Position numbers and translations under genes: made by a program
Notes under the pieces: generated by a model
Seen by the model: only the letters and a program-made list of their open reading frames with translations
What the model was told of the DNA's origin: nothing
Database searches by the model: none
DNA from: Gammaproteobacteria bacterium
Lineage (GTDB): Bacteria > Pseudomonadota > Gammaproteobacteria > Chromatiales > Chromatiaceae
Length of the DNA stretch: 6,436 nucleotides
Reading direction: 5' to 3'
NCBI GenBank assembly: GCA_006227775.1
Contig: SBFV01000407.1
Span: 1-6,436, forward strand
Shown: piece by piece, positions 1-5,117 of the stretch
Position numbering within the stretch: the stretch's first letter is position 1
Layout: every line of letters starts with the position of its first letter

Positions 1-690
1 GAGAAAATAAACCCCCAGCAGGCTCAGTCCGGTCACGGAGGCGGCGTAGGCCCAGAACATGAAATCGAAGGTCTGCTGGTCCTGGGGAGGCAGCAGGGCG
101 AAAACCATGAGATTGGCCGGGGCGGCGGTCAGAAACCAGGGAGCCAGGTAATGGATGGAATCAAGTCCCGTCGTGTACAGCATGGTGGAGGATCTGGCCC
201 GGGTCCGGGGGTCCCAGCCGGCTACCAGGTGGGTCATGACCGGGCCGACGATGGAGGCCCGGCCGATGATGGTAGGGACGATCGGGGTGAAGAGAAAGCC
301 GGTGAAAAAGATCGCCGCCTGGTGCATCCGGGTGTTGGCTGGCAGGCGGTGCAAGAGGAACAGGGTGTAGCGATAGCTTAGCCCGGACTCGATGATGACG
401 ACGCCCAGCCCCATGATGCTGAAGGCCAGCAGGAATGCGATGGACGAAAAGCCCGACAGGATCACGGACTCGGGCGCCAGGCCGAAGACCATGACCGCCA
501 GGAGGGCAAGGAGGGCGGGGATGAGCTCCGGGAGCAGATTGAACATCCAAAACAGGGTGGTCGTCACCGCGATGGCGGTGAAGAGGCTGACCTGAGGATC
601 GACCCCCAGGTGGAGCAGGTAGGGGTAGATCAGGCAAGGGGCGATGATGATGAGCAGCCAGGCCAGGGGCTTGAGGAGATTCTCGATCAT
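1..690 (-). CDS. DASS/SLC13-type anion permease, N-terminal part (runs off the window)
   Basis: This is the first 230 residues of a very hydrophobic membrane protein, open through position 1. The frame has a TGA at 729-727, so the ATG at 690 is the first usual start after the stop; no clear Shine-Dalgarno precedes it. Membrane segments are visible at about residues 8-28, 35-52, 55-72, 82-101, 124-143, 182-200 and 210-230. The stretch SGFSSIAFLLAFSIMGLG, followed by ESGLSYRYTLFLL (101-113), resembles the helix and amphipathic segment ahead of the first re-entrant loop in the DASS (divalent anion:Na+ symporter, SLC13) family, which moves dicarboxylates, citrate or sulfate across the inner membrane. 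Family members are about 450-500 residues, so roughly half is missing. Where the family usually has its first Ser-Asn-Thr motif, this protein reads TPIVPTIIGRASIVGP. Substrate cannot be told. It lies 126 bases downstream of the receptor phosphatase on the same strand and could share its transcript. A more distant ion-transporter-superfamily member is possible. Confidence 0.7.
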   Translation of the reverse strand, partial: MIENLLKPLAWLLIIIAPCLIYPYLLHLGVDPQVSLFTAIAVTTTLFWMFNLLPELIPALLALLAVMVFGLAPESVILSGFSSIAFLLAFSIMGLGVVIIESGLSYRYTLFLLHRLPANTRMHQAAIFFTGFLFTPIVPTIIGRASIVGPVMTHLVAGWDPRTRARSSTMLYTTGLDSIHYLAPWFLTAAPANLMVFALLPPQDQQTFDFMFWAYAASVTGLSLLGVYFL

Positions 691-816
691 GGCCGGGCCG
701 GGATCCCGGATGGGGAAGCCGTAGGGTCAGGCGGGAGCCCCTGGCTCAGCCGGAAAACGCAGGCCCGCCAAGAGGGAGGCCGGCCTGCCCCGGGCACCTG
801 GGCAAGGACAAGGGCC
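691..816 (-). other. Gap between phosphatase and permease genes, with short palindromes
   Basis: These 126 bases hold no credible gene. They contain several short GC-rich palindromes: CCGGGATCCCGG at 698-709, just ahead of the permease start; AGGCCGGCCT at 777-786; and the pair GGCGGG (730-735) / CCCGCC (764-769). None is followed by a T-run on the minus strand, so I do not call a factor-independent terminator. I also see no convincing -35/-10 pair for the permease. Read-through from the phosphatase gene is therefore possible but unproven. Confidence 0.4.
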
Positions 817-3123
817 CTAGGCTTCATCGAGCAGGCGCAGGAACATGACCGTGATATCGTCGGACTGGGGGGCGCCGGCGGCAAAGTCATGGACGGCGGT
901 CATCACCGCGCCGATGATCTTCTCGGCGGGGTTGAAGGCATGGGTCGCGAGGACGGGCTCGAGCCTGGCCAGCCCGAATTCCTCGTTCGTCGGACTCATG
1001 GCCTCGGAAACGCCATCGGTGTATAGGAAGAGACCGTCTCCCGCATCCAGCGTGACGGTATCGCAGGCGTATTCCGCTCCCTCCCAGACCCCCAGGGGCA
1101 GGTTCACGGTCAAGGGGAGCTGGCGGACACCACCATGGCGGGTAAGGATATAGGGGGGGTTGTGGCCGGCGTTGGCATACGACAGGCTGCCGTCGCGACG
1201 GTCCAGAATCGCCAGGAAGAGGGTGACGAACATCGAGTGATCGTTGTCGCGAGCCAGTTCGTGGTTGGCCTTGGCCAGAATGGCCTGGGGACGAGCATCC
1301 CGCTCCGAGGCGGAGCGGATCAGGGTCTTAGCCATGGCCATGAAGAGGGACGCCGGCACCCCCTTACCCGAGACGTCGCCGATGACGAAGCAATAGTGGT
1401 CCTCGTCGATGCCGAAGAAGTCGTACAGGTCGCCGCCGACCTCCTTGGCGGCCACTAGCCGGGCGAAGAGTTCCACCCGTCCCTGCAAACGCGCGATCTG
1501 GAAATCCCGGGGCAGCATGCTCTGCTGGATGGCGCGGGCGGTTTCCAGGGATTCCTGCAGCTTGCTTTTTTCCAGGGCATCGATGGCCATGGAGACATTG
1601 TTGGCCAGAATCTCGAGGAGGTTGCGGTCCATATCGTCGAAACGCCGATCGCCCCGCAGGTAGATGACATTGCCCGGGAGCGAGGGATTCCTGAACAGGG
1701 CCACGCATTCGTGACCATTGACCAGACACTTGGCCTTTTCGATAGCGTCCTGGATGAGGTTACGGGTATCCCCATCCAGCTTGCCGGTATCGCCATTCAA
1801 GGACAGGAGTCGCTTCCCATCATAGGCGCCAAACTGGCCCGTATAGTTGTAGGCGAGGCTGACGTTGATCCTGCGGTCGAGAAAGATGACCCGGCAGATG
1901 ATCCGACCCAGTTCTTCCTTGATCCGATCAAGGGAACCGGGTTCCAGGAGGGTCTTCATGGCATCCAGGATGTCCTCCAGCCCGCGCTGCGCCCGCTTGC
2001 GTTTCTGGATATTGATCAACAGGGTGACGATGAAAGCCAGAAGGACGATGAGGATGGTCAGAACGGTCCAGATCAGCTTCTGGTACTGGTAGTAAAAGGT
2101 CTGGGGTTCGTTGAGGATCAGGCTGCCGGCCGGCAGGTCTGCCGGGCTGAGTCGGGCCTTATCCAGTTCGACGAAATCGAACATGAAGGCGTTGGGACTT
2201 GCCATCACCACGGGGATACTGGATGCCGCTTCGCCCGCCAGGATGCGCTTGGCGAGCACGGCCGCCACCTGTCCCTGGTAGTAGGCGCTTTTCACCATGC
2301 CCCCCATCACCCCCAGGCCGACCATGTAATCGACCTGGCCGTAGATCGGCACCGGCGCGGCCTCCGCGATGAGGGGGATGGCCTCGGTGGGATCGAAGCT
2401 CCGCCCCGAGGCATCCCGAAAGAAGGAGAGATAGAAAACGACCGCGTCGGGGCCGAGCCCCCGCAGGGTCACCAGGATCTCTTCCATGGTCTGCTGGGTC
2501 AGGTAGACGAAATTCCAACGTTGGGTGAAATCCGCCGCGGTCGCGTTGAATTCTTCCAGGATCATTTTGCCGGCGGTCAGTTGGTCACTGATGACGTAGA
2601 GAGTATGGGCCTGGTCGTGGAGGTCGGCGATCAGTTGCAGGGTGGAGCGAAAATCCGCCGCCTCGGTCACCCCCGTGACCTGGGGGATGCCCCTGGTCTT
2701 GTCCGGGGAATAATTGGCGATACCGCAGAAGACGACCGGGGTGGCGGGAAAGAGGTCCCGCCCATACCCTTGGAGGAAGAGGAGGGCATCGTCATCGCTC
2801 GCGATGATCGCGTCGAAGGCGAGATTGCGGTATTTGTGCTCCAGTAACTGACGCAGCAAGGAGAAGTGCCGTTCGTCGTTGATCACCTTGGTATCCATGT
2901 ACTCGACATGGAGGATGGTGCCGCGGTCCTTGGCGAAGGCATCCTCGATCGCCGCGACGATGTTGTCCGTCCAGCCGTAACCCTTGTTGTAAGAGTTGAG
3001 GATCAAGAGATGCCTCTTGCTCGGCGTGGCGGTATCAGCCCCGAAGGCATCAGTGGAGAGGCCGGGATGAAGCCATCCCAGCAGCAGGAGCCACAACCCT
3101 AAGACAGCGATTGGGCGCACCAC
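817..3123 (-). CDS. Receptor phosphatase: ABC_sub_bind-like periplasmic domain, membrane helix, DUF3369-like domain, SpoIIE/PP2C phosphatase
   Basis: This 768-residue inner-membrane protein probably senses a periplasmic ligand and dephosphorylates a cytoplasmic phosphoprotein. Residues 1-29 look like a signal peptide (hydrophobic core LWLLLLGWL). Residues 37-340 resemble the ABC_sub_bind fold used as a sensor: KRHLLILNSYNKGYGW at its start, and LPAGSLILNEP before the membrane. The helix is at 350-371, followed by basic QKRKRAQR. Residues about 380-518 resemble DUF3369, ending in DRNLLEILANNVSMAID. The SpoIIE (PP2C-type) domain fills about 525-768 after a linker with ARAIQQSMLP. Its metal-binding acidic residues are all present: D565 in GGDLYD, D583 in GDVSGKG, D703 in YTDG, and D755/D756 in SDDIT. 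An active phosphatase is therefore expected. Substrates in this family are typically phosphorylated STAS-domain antagonists, by analogy with RsbU and SpoIIE; none is in view. The start is one of two adjacent GTG codons (3123 or 3120), with a weak ribosome site 8 bases after the GPP34 stop, which suggests translational coupling. Confidence 0.9.
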   Translation of the reverse strand: MVRPIAVLGLWLLLLGWLHPGLSTDAFGADTATPSKRHLLILNSYNKGYGWTDNIVAAIEDAFAKDRGTILHVEYMDTKVINDERHFSLLRQLLEHKYRNLAFDAIIASDDDALLFLQGYGRDLFPATPVVFCGIANYSPDKTRGIPQVTGVTEAADFRSTLQLIADLHDQAHTLYVISDQLTAGKMILEEFNATAADFTQRWNFVYLTQQTMEEILVTLRGLGPDAVVFYLSFFRDASGRSFDPTEAIPLIAEAAPVPIYGQVDYMVGLGVMGGMVKSAYYQGQVAAVLAKRILAGEAASSIPVVMASPNAFMFDFVELDKARLSPADLPAGSLILNEPQTFYYQYQKLIWTVLTILIVLLAFIVTLLINIQKRKRAQRGLEDILDAMKTLLEPGSLDRIKEELGRIICRVIFLDRRINVSLAYNYTGQFGAYDGKRLLSLNGDTGKLDGDTRNLIQDAIEKAKCLVNGHECVALFRNPSLPGNVIYLRGDRRFDDMDRNLLEILANNVSMAIDALEKSKLQESLETARAIQQSMLPRDFQIARLQGRVELFARLVAAKEVGGDLYDFFGIDEDHYCFVIGDVSGKGVPASLFMAMAKTLIRSASERDARPQAILAKANHELARDNDHSMFVTLFLAILDRRDGSLSYANAGHNPPYILTRHGGVRQLPLTVNLPLGVWEGAEYACDTVTLDAGDGLFLYTDGVSEAMSPTNEEFGLARLEPVLATHAFNPAEKIIGAVMTAVHDFAAGAPQSDDITVMFLRLLDEA

Positions 3124-3131
3124 CAGCGATG

Positions 3132-3779
3132 TCAGATCCCGGGTGGGGGGATGAGAGGGGCGTTGAGGGTGTCACGGACATAGTCGCAGACGACCTGACC
3201 CAGCATATCCAGGCGGACGATCGCCTGGATACGCTCCCGGCGGTTGTCCACTTCGTCCGGGTTGAAGACCCGGCTCAAGAGGTCACTGCCATCGGCCAGG
3301 GCGATGAGGAAGATATCGCGTGGATCGGGGATCTCATCGCTGAACAGGATGTTCGAGATCCGGCGCTTGACCTCGACGGTCTCCCGATTGTCGATGGTGG
3401 GGTAGACGCGGGTATTGAAGACCCACAGAAAACGCCGCTCCTCCCGTTTGAGGATGCCTCTTTGCAGCAGGCGGTTCAAGGCCATCTCGCGCAACTCATC
3501 CCCGTGCCGGGACAATTCTTCCACCCAGTCGTCGGCCTTCATGCTCTCGGCCTTGAGGGTGATGGCCTCCAGGCAGAAATCCAGGATGGGTTCACCGGTC
3601 AGCGTCCTGTCAATCAGCATGAGGTGCTGAGGGTCCATGTCGATGCGGTTCAGCAGGGCGAGGTCCATAAGGGCGGCACCCGCGAGGGCGGCGCTCATGA
3701 CGCCATGGGCGACGTCGGCGAAATAGCCTGACTTGTCATCGTGGGCCAGCAACAGGAATTCTTCGGCGAAAGTGAGCAT
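3132..3779 (-). CDS. GPP34 (GOLPH3-like) family protein
   Basis: This 215-residue, mostly helical protein resembles the GPP34 family, named for eukaryotic Golgi phosphoprotein 3, a phosphatidylinositol-4-phosphate reader. The role of bacterial members is largely unknown. Family features visible in order: an N-terminal helix LTFAEEFLLLAHDDKSGYF (2-20); the helix AALAGAALMDLALLNRI (30-46); EPILDFCLEAI (63-73); RLLQRGILKREERRFLWVF (103-121), then RVYPTID (124-130); and DPRDIFLIALADGSDLLSRVF. There is no signal peptide or membrane span, so it should be cytoplasmic or peripherally membrane-bound. The frame is open up to 3953, but I place the start at the ATG at 3779: the family's usual N-terminus begins exactly there, the upstream 58 residues have no family likeness, and a candidate promoter lies inside that extension. 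No good Shine-Dalgarno is seen. It is the first gene of its unit, 8 bases ahead of the receptor phosphatase. Whether it binds lipid cannot be judged from sequence alone. Confidence 0.85.
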   Translation of the reverse strand: MLTFAEEFLLLAHDDKSGYFADVAHGVMSAALAGAALMDLALLNRIDMDPQHLMLIDRTLTGEPILDFCLEAITLKAESMKADDWVEELSRHGDELREMALNRLLQRGILKREERRFLWVFNTRVYPTIDNRETVEVKRRISNILFSDEIPDPRDIFLIALADGSDLLSRVFNPDEVDNRRERIQAIVRLDMLGQVVCDYVRDTLNAPLIPPPGI

Positions 3780-3825
3780 GACGTTACCAGAAGGGTAGGC
3801 TGGATGGGGGATGGTTGGCGGCGCG

Positions 3826-3854
3826 AACCTATCACAGCCTAACCTGGCTGGCAA
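3826..3854 (-). promoter_or_regulatory. Candidate sigma-70-type promoter for the GPP34-phosphatase unit
   Basis: On the minus strand TTGCCA (3854-3849, five of six matches to the -35 consensus) is followed after exactly 17 bases by TAGGTT (3831-3826), preceded by TGA as in extended -10 elements. The -10 match is weak (three of six). Transcription would begin near 3819, giving a leader of about 40 bases to the ATG at 3779. This is an inference from sequence only. Confidence 0.4.
3835..3850. repeat. Inverted repeat CAGCC-N6-GGCTG inside the minus promoter spacer
   Basis: CAGCC (3835-3839) and GGCTG (3846-3850) are perfect inverted arms separated by six bases. They fall between the candidate -10 and -35 of the minus-strand promoter. 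The longer string CAGCCTA (3835-3841) recurs inverted as TAGGCTG at 3796-3802. The position would suit a repressor site, but five-base arms in GC-rich DNA can occur by chance. Confidence 0.3.
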
Positions 3855-3879
3855 TTGTCCCGCCCTGATGCGGGAATTG
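3852..3879. repeat. Ten-pair inverted repeat overlapping the minus -35, possible operator
   Basis: CAATT (3852-3856), two unpaired bases GT, CCCGC (3859-3863), a six-base centre CCTGAT, then GCGGG (3870-3874) and AATTG (3875-3879). All ten arm positions are complementary apart from the two-base bulge. It overlaps the candidate -35 hexamer of the minus promoter and lies about 50 bases upstream of the plus-strand candidate -10. There is no T-run, and it sits between divergent starts, so an operator or activator site fits better than a terminator. Confidence 0.45.
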
Positions 3880-3904
3880 AGCCACCTCCCACCCTGGGTC
3901 TGCG

Positions 3905-3934
3905 CCGCCAAGGCGGGGTGCCTTTTGCTACACT
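3905..3934 (+). promoter_or_regulatory. Candidate extended -10 promoter with upstream palindrome for the binding-protein/phosphatase unit
   Basis: TGCTACACT (3926-3934) fits an extended -10 element (TGN followed by TACACT, four of six matches). No -35 hexamer is found 16-18 bases upstream; instead the palindrome CCGCC-AA-GGCGG (3905-3916) occupies that place, as might be expected for an activator-dependent promoter. Transcription would start near 3941, about 55 bases before the ATG at 3996. It is also a plausible chance match. Confidence 0.3.
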
Positions 3935-3995
3935 GACAAGACGAGTATCCCACCGGCTCCCTTCAGGCTCCTCGATATCGCTCCTCGGCTCGCTC

Positions 3996-5117
3996 ATGGC
4001 GGATCGCCCCTTAAACCTATGTCTGAGGTTGTGGACCAGGATTTCATCCTCGGGCTGGCGCCATCCCCCTGCCGCCGGGTTCCGGGGAGCCACCCATGGT
4101 CCCAACCACTGCCGCCCCTGGCGGGGCCTCATTTCCCTGCTCGCGGTCGCCCTGTTTAGCTCACACCCGCCCGTTCTGGCCCAGGAGGCGCCAAATCTGG
4201 ACCAGGGGGATCAGGGTCTGATCCCGGTCACCCTGGCGCTGCAATGGAAGCCCCAGAGTCAGTTCGCCGGTTATTACCTAGCCCGTGACAAGGGTTACTA
4301 CCGCGCGGCCGGCCTGGAGATGAACTTTCTGCACGCCAATACCGATCGAGGCTCCCTCATGCTCCTGACCGAGGGGGAGGCGGAACTGGCGACGGCCGCC
4401 CTCAGCGATGCCTTGCTGCTGGCACCGCATTTGGTCCAGATTGCCCAAGTGGTACGCCGTGACACCAACCTGATCATTGGCTGGAAGGACATGGGCATCC
4501 AGGGGATCAACGACCTGGATGGTAAACCGGTAAGCTACTGGCAGGGGGTGGCGTCCACCTTCGATGCCTTTTTCACCCTCCACCATATCCGGCCCATCCC
4601 CATCCCCCAGTATTATTCCATCAATCTCTTTCTGGAGCGGGGCGTCGCCGCCTGCGCGGCCAAGGAGTACAACGATCTGCATCGGCTGTGGCAGGCGGGC
4701 ATCGACCCGGAGCAGGTCACCGTGTTCAGGATCCGGGATTTCGGGGTGGGCTTTCCCGAGGACGGTCTCTATGCCGAGTCCGGCTGGGCCGAACGGCACC
4801 CGGATCTTCTCGACCCCTTGCGTCAAGCCACCCTGCGAGGTTGGCGCTACGCCCAGTCCCACCCGGAGGAGGCCATCGCGCTGGTGATGGCGGAGACGCG
4901 CCTGGCCCGCATCCCCACCAACCTGCCGCACGAGCGGTGGATGCTGCGGCACATGCTGGACAACATTTTCGTTCCCGACGAGGAGGCGGATCTCGCCGGC
5001 AGTCTGAAGGAGTCGGAGTTCCAGCGGGCCGCCACCAAGCTCCAATCGGCTGGGTTACTGGCGCAGGTGCCCGATTTCTCGCGGTTCGCCCCCTTGGAGG
5101 GGGCAAATCGTGACTAG
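3996..5117 (+). CDS. Exported NMT1/THI5-like (SsuA-type) substrate-binding protein
   Basis: With this start the protein has 373 residues. It is a periplasmic binding protein of the NMT1/THI5-like family, whose members bind small organic molecules such as thiamine-pathway pyrimidines or sulfonates. The hallmark is VTLALQWKPQSQFAGYYLA (78-96) followed by DKGYYRAAGLEM, with SLMLLTEGEAELATAALSDAL (120-140) as the next strand-helix unit and INDLDGKPVSYW (171-182) in the middle. The domain spans about 76-330. A signal-peptide core, LISLLAVALFSS (45-56), ends at VLAQEAP, so cleavage near residue 62 is likely. The start is doubtful: the ATG at 3996 has no Shine-Dalgarno and gives an unusually long 43-residue n-region. 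TTG 4029 is an alternative; frames from 3855 or 3918 would begin upstream of the candidate promoter. No transporter permease or ATPase gene is seen; its end overlaps the next gene by 8 bases, so it may present ligand to that sensor phosphatase (inference). Ligand unknown. Confidence 0.85.
   Translation: MADRPLNLCLRLWTRISSSGWRHPPAAGFRGATHGPNHCRPWRGLISLLAVALFSSHPPVLAQEAPNLDQGDQGLIPVTLALQWKPQSQFAGYYLARDKGYYRAAGLEMNFLHANTDRGSLMLLTEGEAELATAALSDALLLAPHLVQIAQVVRRDTNLIIGWKDMGIQGINDLDGKPVSYWQGVASTFDAFFTLHHIRPIPIPQYYSINLFLERGVAACAAKEYNDLHRLWQAGIDPEQVTVFRIRDFGVGFPEDGLYAESGWAERHPDLLDPLRQATLRGWRYAQSHPEEAIALVMAETRLARIPTNLPHERWMLRHMLDNIFVPDEEADLAGSLKESEFQRAATKLQSAGLLAQVPDFSRFAPLEGANRD
5096..5100 (+). promoter_or_regulatory. 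Ribosome binding site that decides the GTG 5110 start
   Basis: GGAGG, extending into further G residues to 5103, lies nine bases before the GTG at 5110, inside the last codons of the binding-protein gene. It is the clearest Shine-Dalgarno in the window and favours GTG 5110 over the in-frame ATG at 5158, which has no comparable site. Confidence 0.65.

Noticed and set aside
161..637. A 158-codon minus-strand frame within the permease region
   Set aside because: Pro/His/Arg-rich and unlike any family, whereas another minus frame in the same place encodes a coherent multi-span membrane protein starting at 690.
691..816. A factor-independent terminator after the receptor phosphatase
   Set aside because: Short GC palindromes exist, but there is no stable single hairpin followed by a T-run on the minus strand.
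1711..2847. A 378-codon open frame on the plus strand
   Set aside because: It lies wholly opposite the receptor phosphatase, whose domains and catalytic residues are clear. The translation has no recognisable domain and the Asp/Gly/Gln-rich look of antisense frames in GC-rich genes.
3111..3731. A 206-codon plus-strand frame
   Set aside because: It is antisense to the GPP34 gene, with no domain and no start signal worth noting.
3780..3953. A 58-residue N-terminal extension of the GPP34 protein
   Set aside because: The extension does not resemble the family, overlaps the likely divergent promoters and is Pro/Arg-rich; the family's usual N-terminus begins at the ATG at 3779.
4019..4159. A small plus-strand frame beginning ATG TCT GAG
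   Set aside because: About 46 codons, Pro-rich, overlapping the signal-peptide region of the binding protein in another frame, with no ribosome site.
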